DNA of 47,190 nucleotides, from NCBI GenBank assembly GCA_017441205.1, contig JAFRYG010000109.1, positions 1 through 47,190 of the forward strand, read 5' to 3'. Below the pieces are notes generated by a model. That model was not told the origin of the DNA and made no database searches. It was given only the letters and a program-made list of their open reading frames with translations. Each line of letters starts with the position of its first letter. Positions within the stretch are counted from its first letter, which is position 1. Shown here piece by piece: positions 1 to 7,473 of the stretch. The translations under genes were made by a program, and so were the position numbers. Source of the DNA: Pseudomonadota bacterium (lineage in GTDB: Bacteria > Myxococcota_A > Bradymonadia > UBA4248).

Positions 1-8
1 AAAGGCGA

Positions 9-33
9 GGCGTATTGGCGGATGCCAATAGCC
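9..33. repeat. CGTAT...ATAG hairpin (family A)
   Basis: Arms TATTGGC (13-19) and GCCAATA (24-30) enclose a 4-nt loop, flanked by GGCG and GCC. It is one of over 20 hairpins in this window with the same frame but different stem letters. It lies downstream of the lipoprotein gene that ends at 64. Confidence 0.75.
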
Positions 34-63
34 GAGCAAAAAATGATATATAATTATTAAATA

Positions 64-801
64 TTAGGGCAATAGTACGGGATCCCAGTCCGAATCCTTC
101 ACTTTAGTTATAGATAATTTGTTTGCCTTAACATAATCCGAGATGAATTGAAGGCGAATCTTTTCTCGTTCGTCCTGATTGGAATTGATCTTGTGGAAAT
201 CATCATATTTATCGGCGAAGATTTCTTTTGCGCTTTTGAGATTATCGGCACCATCTGCAACGACGTCCATTTTGGTGACCGTATAGCCGTCGTCAGTTTT
301 TTTGAGATGCATCAGGCCTGGGTGCGAGCCACCGGATTCGATTAGGAGAGTATCGTTTTCGAGCTTGTAATTAAATATCCAGAAATCGCCCCAAACGAGG
401 GTATCATCTGGATTTGATGCGTTTGTACCGACGATGGAGAAGCTTGGTATACAAACATCGGCAGGCGGATAATTCTTAGCGATTTCGTGGGTGAGATAAT
501 CCGAAATGGCTTTAGGGATTGGATCATCGCCTGGGTACTGGTAGGCAGGCAAGGGGTTGGCCGGTGAATCTTCCGGTGCATTCCGGGCGCCCTGATTTGC
601 AGCAGGTGCATCATCTGCGGGTTTTTCAGCGGCCTGAACTGGCTGTGTATCGGCCACTTTTTCAGCATCCGGGGGTTGTTCGACAGATTCTGATTTGGTT
701 TCGTGGGCATCGGTTTTGTTTGTTTTGCAGGATGTGAAACAGAGCAGCATTGAGAGTGCGGCTGCAATAATTATGATGATTTTTGTACGAGAGAATTTCA
801 T
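64..801 (-). CDS. Putative lipoprotein, unknown function
   Basis: This 245-residue protein has a type II signal peptide: a basic start (MKFSRTK), a hydrophobic stretch rich in Ile/Ala/Leu, and a lipobox ending LLCFTSC with Cys25 as the probable lipidated residue. Residues ~26-90 are a low-complexity Ala/Pro/Asp/Glu linker. From ~95 on there is a compact domain (YLTHEIAKNYPPADVCIPSF, WGDFWIFNYKLENDTLLIES, SGGSHPGLMHLKKTDDGYTV). This resembles small periplasmic domains of gut bacteria that carry a 'GSHPG' turn, but I cannot name a family. The start is supported by GGAG 5 nt upstream of the ATG at 799-801. It is transcribed alone and points towards the window start. Confidence 0.75.
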   Translation of the reverse strand: MKFSRTKIIIIIAAALSMLLCFTSCKTNKTDAHETKSESVEQPPDAEKVADTQPVQAAEKPADDAPAANQGARNAPEDSPANPLPAYQYPGDDPIPKAISDYLTHEIAKNYPPADVCIPSFSIVGTNASNPDDTLVWGDFWIFNYKLENDTLLIESGGSHPGLMHLKKTDDGYTVTKMDVVADGADNLKSAKEIFADKYDDFHKINSNQDEREKIRLQFISDYVKANKLSITKVKDSDWDPVLLP

Positions 802-951
802 TTTTACTCCATGTGGAAGTGTCTAAATGGGTTTGTTTGGTGCGTTCCTGAGTAACGCAATCTTATTTTAGCATAGAATGTGATGTGTATGAATTAATTC
901 GTGCTTTATGCAATTGTTATTGATAATAATATCATGATGGGGTTGTTGTCT

Positions 952-995
952 GATGTGTTCGGCAATTCTATTTGATGTGTTCGGCAATTCTATTT
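952..995. repeat. Perfect 22-nt tandem duplication
   Basis: The unit beginning GATGTGTTCGGCAATTC occurs twice in exact tandem (952-973, 974-995), about 80 nt upstream of the DUF4298 gene start. Perfect identity suggests a recent duplication in the promoter or leader region of that gene. Confidence 0.85.
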
Positions 996-1012
996 GATGA
1001 AAAGGGATCATC

Positions 1013-1060
1013 ATGGCAAATAAGACATCATTCATCGTCCCCGATTTGCGGTTAGAATAA
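1013..1060 (+). CDS. Possible 15-residue upstream ORF
   Basis: An ATG at 1013 preceded by AAAAGGG opens a 15-codon frame (MANKTSFIVPDLRLE). Its TAA stop at 1058-1060 overlaps the ribosome-binding site (AAGGAGA) of the DUF4298 gene, which starts 12 nt later. That spacing would suit translational coupling or a leader peptide. Nothing beyond the geometry supports that it is translated. Confidence 0.25.
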   Translation: MANKTSFIVPDLRLE

Positions 1061-1072
1061 GGAGAGTCAGAT

Positions 1073-1384
1073 ATGCAGGAAACAGAACGCATTCGCGAGA
1101 TGGAAGCTATTTTGGACAGGCTGGCAGCAGCTAAAAATGATTTGAGCAAGGCATTGTCGGCTTTTGGGGATATGCAGGGAGATTTAAAGGTTTTATCTGA
1201 TTACTACGGTTCGAAATCGTATTTTCATGATTTGGAGATGGATGAAAAAGGGTTGCTGCCTGCAGACTTAAAGAGAGGAGTTTTGTCGGAGGATGCCGTC
1301 TATGATCTGTTGGGTGAAATCAGGGAAATTGCGGAAGAAATGAACCAGATGTCAGAAAGAACAATCGAAAGCATGAAGAAGTGA
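1073..1384 (+). CDS. DUF4298 domain protein
   Basis: This 103-residue protein matches the DUF4298 pattern in order: an N-terminal helix ([16 protein letters not shown]), the middle motif [18 protein letters not shown], and the hallmark [15 protein letters not shown], followed by a C-terminal helix. The family is small, cytosolic, alpha-helical and of unknown function. It often sits near accessory or stress genes. The start follows AAGGAGAG at an ideal distance. Downstream, on the opposite strand, begins the broken BRO/Fic-type gene, so the two converge. Confidence 0.85.
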   Translation: MQETERIREMEAILDRLAAAKNDLSKALSAFGDMQGDLKVLSDYYGSKSYFHDLEMDEKGLLPADLKRGVLSEDAVYDLLGEIREIAEEMNQMSERTIESMKK

Positions 1385-2005
1385 TAGTTTGTCCTATGGG
1401 ATGATTAATATTTATTCCATGTGGATAATGGATGATTTTAGTTTGAGCATTGACAGTGGTTTTGTCTTTGGTGCCTTGCGGATCGATTGTAAGATGCAGC
1501 GTTCGGATTTGTCCTGCAAAATCATACAATCCTCCAAACAAATAACCATGAATCTGCTGAAGTCCCTTAACGGTGCCAATTTCTATGCTGTTGATAAAAT
1601 CGATTTCATACAAGGCATAGGCTTTTTGTTTGCTTTTGCCGTCGATGGTTTCATCGCTAAAGGTAAACCATTCAATAAACCGATTCGCTTTTGTTGATGG
1701 AAAGACTTTGCCAAGCGCAATGACACCCTGGTAATCCAAAACATCTGCCATTCTCTTTTTCCCATCCGGAGCCGTTAGCTTCAACTGGGTAGTGAGACTA
1801 ACTACTTGCGGAACCTCGCGTTTTAGCTTGGCTTTGAGATAATTCCAGTAGTTTGCGGGTTTTTGTGTAGTCATCCTGATCGCGCAGTACAGCAATGATA
1901 TCCAGAACAGAGAAATACCACCTGGATGTTTCATCTGACCAAATGGCCCTGACCTCGCGGTCGTCAAAAAATCGGATGGAGATTTTTGATATACAGGAAC
2001 ACTCG
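1320..2005 (-). pseudogene. BRO-N / Fic-type protein, frameshifted and truncated
   Basis: Two frames together make one protein. The upstream frame gives [16 protein letters not shown] and [20 protein letters not shown], a BRO-N-like start. The downstream frame continues [35 protein letters not shown] and [16 protein letters not shown], then the Fic entry motif [11 protein letters not shown]. The frames meet at a run of three T (plus strand 1852-1854). Removing one base restores one frame, so a single-base insertion broke the gene. From about 1500 to 1320 the resemblance stops before the Fic active-site motif HPF..GN would appear. The remaining C-terminus looks unrelated, so the gene is also truncated. 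Intact relatives are common in phage-like and accessory loci of gut bacteria. The N-terminus also lacks a clear start. Confidence 0.75.
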
Positions 2006-2018
2006 CATGGATGAGATA

Positions 2019-2270
2019 TTACAGCGTATTGCTTCTGGCGTTATTGAGCTCTTTTTCATAGAGCGTTTTCAGATAGGTCGGGCCTTCTTTCCAAATTTCT
2101 GTTTCGAGATCAAACAAAGCCTCATAGGTATCTGATTTGGCGAAATTGAGCAGCGCCTGTTCGAATGATATATGATTGTCTCTTGCATAAGACATCAGCA
2201 TGCAGCGCATGACAGTGATGGCTGTTGTTTCTTTTAGCGCATCTGTGACAATAAAATTAGAATTCGCCAT
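2019..2270 (-). CDS. Small third protein of the DUF3791/DUF3990 operon
   Basis: This is an 83-residue, acidic, all-helical protein (TAITVMRCMLMSYARDNHIS, FEQALLNFAKSDTYEALFDL, then ETEIWKEGPTYLKTLYEKEL). The pattern S-x-TYE-LFD ... LW/IW-x-GP-x-Y is one I associate with a short companion gene found next to DUF3990 genes, but I cannot give a family name. Its start lies inside the end of the DUF3990 gene (14-nt overlap), so translation is probably coupled. The role is unknown; an accessory or antitoxin-like partner is inferred from position only. Confidence 0.7.
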   Translation of the reverse strand: MANSNFIVTDALKETTAITVMRCMLMSYARDNHISFEQALLNFAKSDTYEALFDLETEIWKEGPTYLKTLYEKELNNARSNTL

Positions 2271-2829
2271 AACGTATGCTCTTTACAAAAGACAAACATT
2301 CAATTGCTTGTATCGTTTTAAAACAGAATTGATCCTGAAGATGATTTGGCTCAAGAATTTCAATAGTTCTTTGGTCTGTATCAATCTGTCCCGGGACGCC
2401 ATATGCTCCAGCGACATAATTATTTAGGGTCGTAGCAGTTTTATCATTTGCGATTTTGCCGCCAATGATATCTACGGTATGATATTTTTTGCGCAGTTCA
2501 CGAAACAGATCATCGTTTCGGTTACAAGCGACATAATGCAGCCATTCTTCGTCTGCCTCATCGAAATGATGAATGAATATATTTGGATCTGAATGATATT
2601 TAAAAACGGAGACGACCCCATCTTCGAGGCGAAAATCCTGCGGTATCAGCTTTCGGCGTTTTGCCTTTCGAATGGAAGCAGGGACAAATGCACGAGCCTG
2701 CTCAACGGAAGAGGTTAGGTAAAAACCGATTCCAAAATCGAGCCCAGGATTACACTGTGACATATCAATATTGGAGACTTCGGTGTAACTTCCGTGATAT
2801 AGAATAACGCCATCATTCAGGTGGATCAT
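2257..2829 (-). CDS. DUF3990 protein, ADP-ribosyltransferase-like
   Basis: This 190-residue protein shows the DUF3990 signature: VILYHGSYTEVSNIDMS at the N-terminus, then GLDFGIGFYLTSS followed by EQARAFV. It ends with the DUF3990-like QFCFKTIQAIECLSF. HG-S/T (His12), GFYLT (Tyr37) and the following Gln/Glu region correspond to the NAD-binding core of ADP-ribosyltransferase folds, the clan in which DUF3990 is placed. Catalysis here is inferred. The central part is basic (RKAKRRKLIP) and includes EDGVVSVFKYH and EEWLHYVACNRND. It sits between two very small genes, with a 4-nt ATGA overlap upstream and a 14-nt overlap downstream. This is the layout of a toxin with companion proteins. Confidence 0.85.
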   Translation of the reverse strand: MIHLNDGVILYHGSYTEVSNIDMSQCNPGLDFGIGFYLTSSVEQARAFVPASIRKAKRRKLIPQDFRLEDGVVSVFKYHSDPNIFIHHFDEADEEWLHYVACNRNDDLFRELRKKYHTVDIIGGKIANDKTATTLNNYVAGAYGVPGQIDTDQRTIEILEPNHLQDQFCFKTIQAIECLSFVKSIRYGEF

Positions 2830-3065
2830 ACTTCCACTCCATTACATTTCAAGATCTCTTCAACTTCATTCAATGCATGGTTATAACTGCTGACATGGAG
2901 CAGATCGTAACATTCCGCGATAAAGCCAAGCAAATCATACTGTGCAAAAATAGCAGCGCATTCCGAAGGTGTTTTATGCCATTTGACCTGGGCTTTGCGA
3001 AATACCCAGCATTGCATGTCGGCAATACCCGCTTGATCTTGATTTGTGATAATTATATTATCCAT
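2826..3065 (-). CDS. DUF3791 protein
   Basis: This 79-residue protein matches DUF3791: a core helix pair reading ADMQCWVFRKAQVKWHKTPS, ECAAIFAQYDLLGFIAECYD, then LLHVSSYNHALNEVEEIL. The YD-LH motif after the second helix is typical. DUF3791 genes are usually found directly upstream of DUF3990 genes. Here the stop overlaps the DUF3990 start by 4 nt (ATGA), so the two should be made together. The function is unknown; an antitoxin or chaperone-like role is inference. It is the first gene of the minus-strand operon, and no strong Shine-Dalgarno site was identified upstream. Confidence 0.85.
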   Translation of the reverse strand: MDNIIITNQDQAGIADMQCWVFRKAQVKWHKTPSECAAIFAQYDLLGFIAECYDLLHVSSYNHALNEVEEILKCNGVEV

Positions 3066-3192
3066 TTTGTTTTCTATTTGAGTTGGTCTTTATTATAATA
3101 AATGTCAGCGGAATATTGTCAACGCATCCGCGCAATTGGCATTATAGCAATTTTGAGAGGAGATGGCGAATAATTTGGGGCGATAAACAAAA

Positions 3193-3343
3193 CGCGGCGT
3201 ATCCCGCAGGGATAGGCGCTTGGGCGTGCCGTATGCGCCGCGCGCATAGGCACGCCCAAAATATACAAACGCCCGCGTATTGCAAATAGCGGGCGTCAAC
3301 GAGCTGTACCCAAAGCGAGTAGAGCCGTGTCGTGACACGGCTC
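3193..3343. repeat. Cluster of three family-A hairpins plus a GAGCCGT palindrome
   Basis: This fills the gap between the DUF3791 gene and the PLP enzyme. Hairpins: TATCCC/GGGATA (3200-3214); TATGCGC/GCGCATA (3232-3248) extended by a 9-bp outer stem GGGCGTGCC/GGCACGCCC (3222-3257); TATT/AATA (3278-3288) with outer stem ACGCCCGC/GCGGGCGT (3269-3296). At 3322-3343 is a near-perfect palindrome with arms GAGCCGTGTC and GACACGGCTC, found again at 7474-7495. No gene is visible in 3066-3373. Confidence 0.8.
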
Positions 3344-3373
3344 AAAATGAGCAAATATATATATAAATATATA

Positions 3374-4882
3374 TTACCCAGTCACCTTCTTGTTGAAGGC
3401 TTCGATCATCTTATCCCATTCGGGAACGTAGCTGCGCATGGTCTTCCAGAAGCACTGGCATTCGCGGGCTTTGAAGGCTTCGATATCGATGCCCTGCTGC
3501 TCGCACCAGGTGAAGTAACCGAGGTTGAAGACGCGTTCGCGGTCGCGCTGCGTGAGTTCGATGATGTTGTCGGTGTTGAGGCCGAGGATGTACTGGCCGT
3601 AGGCTTCGGCGGCATCGAGTGCGTCGAAATCGGCTTTGCCGTTGTAATCGCGGCCGAGGATGAGGCCTTTTTCGGTGCCGTACATGCGGGCGCCGTCGGT
3701 GGCAACGGTCATCACGACGTCGTCTTTGCCGAGTTTCATCATCTTGGCCATCTTGATCGACGACAGAATGTTGGCGATCGACGAGAGGCCGAGGTATTTG
3801 AGGCGATCGAGGAGTTCGGCTTTGACGCCATAGCGTTCGGCGAGGAGCTTGCGGCCGGCTTCGCTGTTATACAGGCAGAAGATGTGGTCGGAGGCTTTGT
3901 CGCTGAGGCCGAGGACGTAATCTGTGTTCATCACGTTGTGGATGAGAGGCACGTGTTTGTCGCCGATACCCTGGATGTTGTGATCGCCGAAACCGTTGTA
4001 GAGGAGCGTCGGGCATTCGAGGGCTTCGACTGCGATGGTCTTGGAGCCGTAGTGATCCTTGAGGTAATCGCCTGCGCCGATGGTGCCGGCAGAACCGGTG
4101 GCGGATACGAATGCACGGAGCTTGGCGTCTGCATGGGTCTTCTGGAAGTTTTTGAAGACGTTTTCGAGGGCCGCGCCGGTGCAGAAGTAATGTGCGAGGT
4201 GATTATTGAATTCAGCGAACTGATTGAGGATGAAGTTCTTGGAATCCTTGGCGAGTTCGTTGCATTTGTCGTAGATTTCCTTGACGTTGGATTCGCAGCC
4301 GTAGGTGGCGATGATGTCTTCGTCGGGGTTGACGGTCCATTCGCGGAGCCACTGGAAGCGTTCCTGGCTCATGCGTTCGGGCAGGATCGCGACGCCACGG
4401 CAGTTCATGAGGCGGCTGATGGCGACGCCACCACGGCAATAGTTACCGGTGGACGGCCAAACGGCGCGGTGCTTGGTGGGATTGAAGGCGCCGAGGATGA
4501 CGCGCGGAGCCAGGCAAGCATAGGCAGCAAGAACTTTGTGGGATCCAATCATCGGGGCGAGGCAGCCGACCATCGTGATGATGGTGGCATCGACACCGGT
4601 CATTTCCTTGGTCAGCACGAGGTGAACGGGGACGTCGACGAGCGAGCGGCGATCCTCACCATTGTACCAGTGAACGCGGTACAGGTTGAGGGGGTTCGGC
4701 GCGTCGGGGTCGACATCGGCGAGTTTGGCCTTGATGTCTGCAGGGATTTTGCTGGGGTCGGCTAACATGGCGAAAGTCGGAAGGGTGAGCTTCTGCTCTT
4801 TAAAGCGAGCGGCTGTCTCGTTTACAGTTTTCTCATCGGCGACTTTCGTCGTCACACCAAGTCTTGCTAAGATTTTTTCCAT
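3374..4882 (-). CDS. Fold-type II PLP-dependent enzyme (cysteine synthase-like)
   Basis: This 502-residue protein has landmarks of the beta family of PLP enzymes. GSHKVLAAYACLA contains the probable PLP-binding Lys, about residue 116. PSTGNYCRGGVAISRLM corresponds to the substrate and PLP-stabilising loop. SATGSAGTIGAGDYL is the glycine-rich phosphate-binding loop. A C-terminal TDGARMYGTEKG segment follows. It is longer than ordinary cysteine synthase (~310) or diaminopropionate ammonia-lyase (~400) and has an extra N-terminal ~90 residues. The exact reaction (beta-elimination, lyase or synthase) cannot be read from the sequence. It is cytosolic with no signal peptide. It stands alone, codons are GC-rich compared with the accessory patch next to it, and it appears highly conserved. 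Confidence 0.8.
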   Translation of the reverse strand: MEKILARLGVTTKVADEKTVNETAARFKEQKLTLPTFAMLADPSKIPADIKAKLADVDPDAPNPLNLYRVHWYNGEDRRSLVDVPVHLVLTKEMTGVDATIITMVGCLAPMIGSHKVLAAYACLAPRVILGAFNPTKHRAVWPSTGNYCRGGVAISRLMNCRGVAILPERMSQERFQWLREWTVNPDEDIIATYGCESNVKEIYDKCNELAKDSKNFILNQFAEFNNHLAHYFCTGAALENVFKNFQKTHADAKLRAFVSATGSAGTIGAGDYLKDHYGSKTIAVEALECPTLLYNGFGDHNIQGIGDKHVPLIHNVMNTDYVLGLSDKASDHIFCLYNSEAGRKLLAERYGVKAELLDRLKYLGLSSIANILSSIKMAKMMKLGKDDVVMTVATDGARMYGTEKGLILGRDYNGKADFDALDAAEAYGQYILGLNTDNIIELTQRDRERVFNLGYFTWCEQQGIDIEAFKARECQCFWKTMRSYVPEWDKMIEAFNKKVTG

Positions 4883-4910
4883 TTTTCTGTCCTTGCTAGG
4901 GTTATAATGA

Positions 4911-4935
4911 GAGACGTTCCACAGAACGTCTTTAC
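4911..4935. repeat. GAGACGTTC palindrome (family B)
   Basis: Arms GACGTTC (4913-4919) and GAACGTC (4924-4930), then TTTAC. Same family as 7540, 12176, 12248 and 28441. It lies just upstream of the PLP enzyme start. Confidence 0.75.
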
Positions 4936-5047
4936 TTGGATTGCGTGAGTATGCGTTTACCGCTATTCACCATTGTTTAGACTTTATCACGCAATGATTT
5001 GGCGTTCAATCGCAATCGACTGGTATGACATGTATGTATTTTTGGGG

Positions 5048-5108
5048 GGTGCGCGCCTATGCGCCGTTGGCGCATACGGCTCGCTGACGCGGCTATCTGC
5101 GATACGCC
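5048..5108. repeat. Two family-A hairpins, reverse orientation
   Basis: TATGCGC/GCGCATA (5058-5076) and TATC/GATA (5094-5104), each framed as GGCTAT...ATACGCC-like, the reverse complement of the family consensus. The segment with CGCCTATGCGCCGTTGGC recurs at 7567. The rest of the 4883-5292 gap shows only the palindrome at 4911 and AT-rich sequence. Confidence 0.75.
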
Positions 5109-5292
5109 GCGCAAATATTGTGTTGACCGAGATGAAATATTACTAATATAAATAGGTTGGACGCTATTTGGATTTGGAGCAATATTATTTATTGCACAAA
5201 CGCCAAATGCGAATCGCAAATCTAATCTTTGAGTGTTGAGCCCCGATGAATATCGAATCAATATTCAATAATAAATGATACAGGAGCATAAT

Positions 5293-6069
5293 ATGCATGT
5301 TAGATTATCTGCCGTGATTGCAGTTTTCGCTGTTCTTACATTATCTGCATGCAATCCATCCAAATCTACTGCTCCCGATATTACGCCATCGGCTCAGAAC
5401 GATGCCAATACAAATATTGCGCCAGCGCCATTGGCTCAGAACGATGCCAATACAAATCAGCCGGAAGCACTGCCTGACCAGGCTTTGCAGGCGCAGGGCG
5501 AAGCGTTTCGTCGCAGGCATCACCGGTGTGGGCGAGACCAGGCTTTGCAGGCGCAGAATGATGACAAATTATTTGCAATTAAATCCGCAGAAGAACTCAA
5601 AAAACTGCTTGCAGAAGGTGTAAACGTCAATCACAGAGATGAGGACGGACGAACTGTATTGTGGGATATAGATTTGGATTTTGTAGATGTAGATGACATC
5701 ACTGATAATGATTATACAAAGGCTATTGAAATTGCAAAGATACTAATAGATGCAGGCCTTGACCTTAATGCAAAAGATAAGGACGGGAAAAATGCTATAT
5801 TTAATATGACTTTGGATGAGGCCAGTGAGCAATACATCAAGTTATTGCTCGATCATGGCGCAGATGCCAGGGTCGTGGCAAAAGATGGAACAACGGTCTT
5901 GTTCTCAGCCGTAGAGGTGTGTGCGCCCAACATCATCAAAGTGCTGATTAATGCCGGCGCGGATGTGAATGCAAAAAACAAAGATGGCAAAACATATTTG
6001 GATGCAGCGGATGAAGATTGCAGAAATAAACTCATTGCGGAATTGGATATATCTTCTAAAAAACTTTAA
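5293..6069 (+). CDS. Ankyrin-repeat lipoprotein, N-terminal part
   Basis: The start chosen is the ATG at 5293, preceded by AGGAG. It gives MHVRLSAVIAVFAVLTLSAC, a type II signal peptide with lipidated Cys. Next comes a linker with internal duplications: SAQNDANTNIAP and LAQNDANTNQPE, and two copies of DQALQAQ. Ankyrin repeats follow (ELKKLLAEGVNVNHRDEDGR, IAKILIDAGLDLNAKDKDGK, YIKLLLDHGADARVVAKDGT, IIKVLINAGADVNAKNKDGK). The frame stops just after a run of six A (6058-6063). The -1 frame past that run reads straight on into more ankyrin repeats, so the neighbouring ORF is very likely the rest of the same protein. Ankyrins bind proteins; the partner is unknown. Confidence 0.8.
   Translation: MHVRLSAVIAVFAVLTLSACNPSKSTAPDITPSAQNDANTNIAPAPLAQNDANTNQPEALPDQALQAQGEAFRRRHHRCGRDQALQAQNDDKLFAIKSAEELKKLLAEGVNVNHRDEDGRTVLWDIDLDFVDVDDITDNDYTKAIEIAKILIDAGLDLNAKDKDGKNAIFNMTLDEASEQYIKLLLDHGADARVVAKDGTTVLFSAVEVCAPNIIKVLINAGADVNAKNKDGKTYLDAADEDCRNKLIAELDISSKKL
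5388..5556 (+). repeat. Two in-frame internal duplications in the ankyrin gene
   Basis: A 30-nt segment (CATCGGCTCAGAACGATGCC and onward) occurs at 5388-5417 and 5429-5458. A 21-nt segment starting GACCAGGCTTTGCAG occurs at 5476-5496 and 5536-5556, separated by 39 nt of unrelated filler. Both offsets (41 and 60 nt) fall in the lipoprotein linker. The 60-nt event keeps the frame. Confidence 0.8.
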
Positions 6070-6101
6070 CGAAAATAGAAATCAATAAGATACTTTCCGA
6101 A

Positions 6102-7289
6102 ATGGACGTTAAACCCGGTGATGTCAATAAACCCAATGAATATGGCAGTACACCATTGTTTTATGTAGACACGGCAGATGAAGCAACTGCGTTGATTGCT
6201 GCTGGCGCCAATGTCAATTATCAGACCAAAGACAAGGATACCCCTTTGTTTGCGGCGATTAGGGAAGACAATTGTGAAGTAGCCAAACTCCTGATAGATG
6301 CTGGCGCAAATGTTAACGCTACAAATGAGTTCAACCAAACACCCCTGTTCGATGCCCGAAGTGCAGAAATGGTTAATGTTCTGGTGAAAGGCGGAGTGAA
6401 CGTCGATTACGTCGACGATCATGAGTATGGTGGAACAGCTCTTGAACACATGCGATACAGTCTTGAGCATGCTCATAGTAATATTGAGAAAGAAAGTATT
6501 AAGAAAGTAATTGATGCGCTGGAAAATGCAGAATACGACGATGATAATGATCCACCTGCGCCGCCAGTTATTCCAAGTCTTGCAGATTCGAATGCACCTT
6601 CAGATAAAACAATAAATCCAATTGTTGTTATAGAAGAAAAGAAAATTGAAGAAGTGACGATACCTCCGGAGACTGGCCAGGTGATTTGTCAAAAATGGAA
6701 CAATGTCTTGTTTGTCGACGGCTCTGAACTATATTACAAAATCAAGATGGAACAACCTGTCGAAAACCAGGAGGAACCAGAAAATTCCAATTCGGAAGTT
6801 GAGTTCTATGTGATGTGCCATGTCAAATTGAATTATGCCTCTGATATTTATTGTGGCTCATCCGTAACGTGTGAACTGGAATCGAAGTATAACACCGAGC
6901 AGAATCAAAAAGTCATTGCGCCAGGACTTCCGATAGAAGGTACTTGGTTCATCGATAAAAACGGCATTTACCATTTCGGCAAGGATCAATTCAAAGGGCT
7001 TGTGAAAACGAGTGATACAGGTAAATGCACCAGGGTTCGTTATGTAAAATATATTAATTGTGAGGCCGGAACCCTTGCATGGGAATACGAACCGTTTACG
7101 ATTTCCGATCCATTGATTCCATTAAGTCCGGATGTTAAAGTCTACGAGGTATCCAAGTCGGACAGCGGTACGACCAAAAAGACTGTATCCCGTACGGGCA
7201 CGGTCATGTGCAGGCTGATGGGATCGGCTTGCAATGAGCAGCACTGTATCCCGTACGGGCACGGTCATGTGTTATCATTATGCCGTTGA
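6102..7289 (+). CDS. Ankyrin-repeat protein, continuation in shifted frame
   Basis: This is a 395-codon frame with no Shine-Dalgarno site before its first ATG. Upstream of that ATG the frame is open and reads TLTKIEINKILSE, linking directly to the previous ORF at its A6 run. It has three ankyrin repeats (ATALIAAGANVNYQTKDKDT, VAKLLIDAGANVNATNEFNQ, MVNVLVKGGVNVDYVDDHEY), an acidic linker, and a Cys-containing beta-rich C-terminal domain (VICQKWNNVLFVDGSELYYK, FYVMCHVKLNYASDIYCGSS). Near the end a 61-nt insertion or duplication (7182-7271) throws the frame. The final residues (RLMGSACNEQHCIPYG...) are therefore artefactual, and the original C-terminus is in another frame up to 7419. Whether the composite is a dead gene, phase variable or a sequencing artefact cannot be decided here. 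Confidence 0.65.
   Translation: MDVKPGDVNKPNEYGSTPLFYVDTADEATALIAAGANVNYQTKDKDTPLFAAIREDNCEVAKLLIDAGANVNATNEFNQTPLFDARSAEMVNVLVKGGVNVDYVDDHEYGGTALEHMRYSLEHAHSNIEKESIKKVIDALENAEYDDDNDPPAPPVIPSLADSNAPSDKTINPIVVIEEKKIEEVTIPPETGQVICQKWNNVLFVDGSELYYKIKMEQPVENQEEPENSNSEVEFYVMCHVKLNYASDIYCGSSVTCELESKYNTEQNQKVIAPGLPIEGTWFIDKNGIYHFGKDQFKGLVKTSDTGKCTRVRYVKYINCEAGTLAWEYEPFTISDPLIPLSPDVKVYEVSKSDSGTTKKTVSRTGTVMCRLMGSACNEQHCIPYGHGHVLSLCR
7182..7271 (+). repeat. 29-nt duplication with 32-nt filler, frame-breaking
   Basis: The 29-nt segment beginning ACTGTATCCCGTACGGGC lies at 7182-7210 and again at 7243-7271, with 32 nt of unrelated sequence between. The 61-nt offset is not a multiple of three and shifts the ankyrin gene. 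The unit contains the small palindrome CCCGTACGGG. Confidence 0.85.
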
Positions 7290-7419
7290 TGGTATCAATC
7301 CAATTGTTGATGATATATGCGTCGACGATACCAAAGGACCATCCAGTTTCAAGAAAGTCAGAAGCGGTACGGCTAATTTCACATTGAAGGGATCTCTTCG
7401 AACGAAATCTAAGAAATAG
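7234..7419 (+). pseudogene. Original C-terminus of the ankyrin protein
   Basis: After the second copy of the 29-nt repeat the frame reads TVSRTGTVMCYHYAVDGINP, IVDDICVDDTKGPSSFKK and ends SLRTKSKK before TAG at 7417. The first copy of the repeat, in the main frame, gives the same SRTGTVMC. Deleting the 61-nt insertion would therefore join TVMC to YHYAVDG without a break. It is not a separate gene. Confidence 0.75.
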
Positions 7420-7473
7420 TGTTCACCTGGGGGCTCACGGTTATGCATATTGCCCCTTCCAGGCGCTCGCTTT

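Noticed and set aside
3332..4765. Long plus-strand ORF (477 codons) opposite the PLP enzyme
   Set aside because: Its composition (Ala/Glu/Gly/Val/Phe in a regular pattern) is the mirror of the well-conserved opposite gene. It has no ribosome-binding site and no recognisable domain.
5275..5292. Six-codon N-terminal extension of the ankyrin lipoprotein
   Set aside because: AGGAG lies between this start and ATG 5293, so the inner start is used, and the signal peptide begins there.
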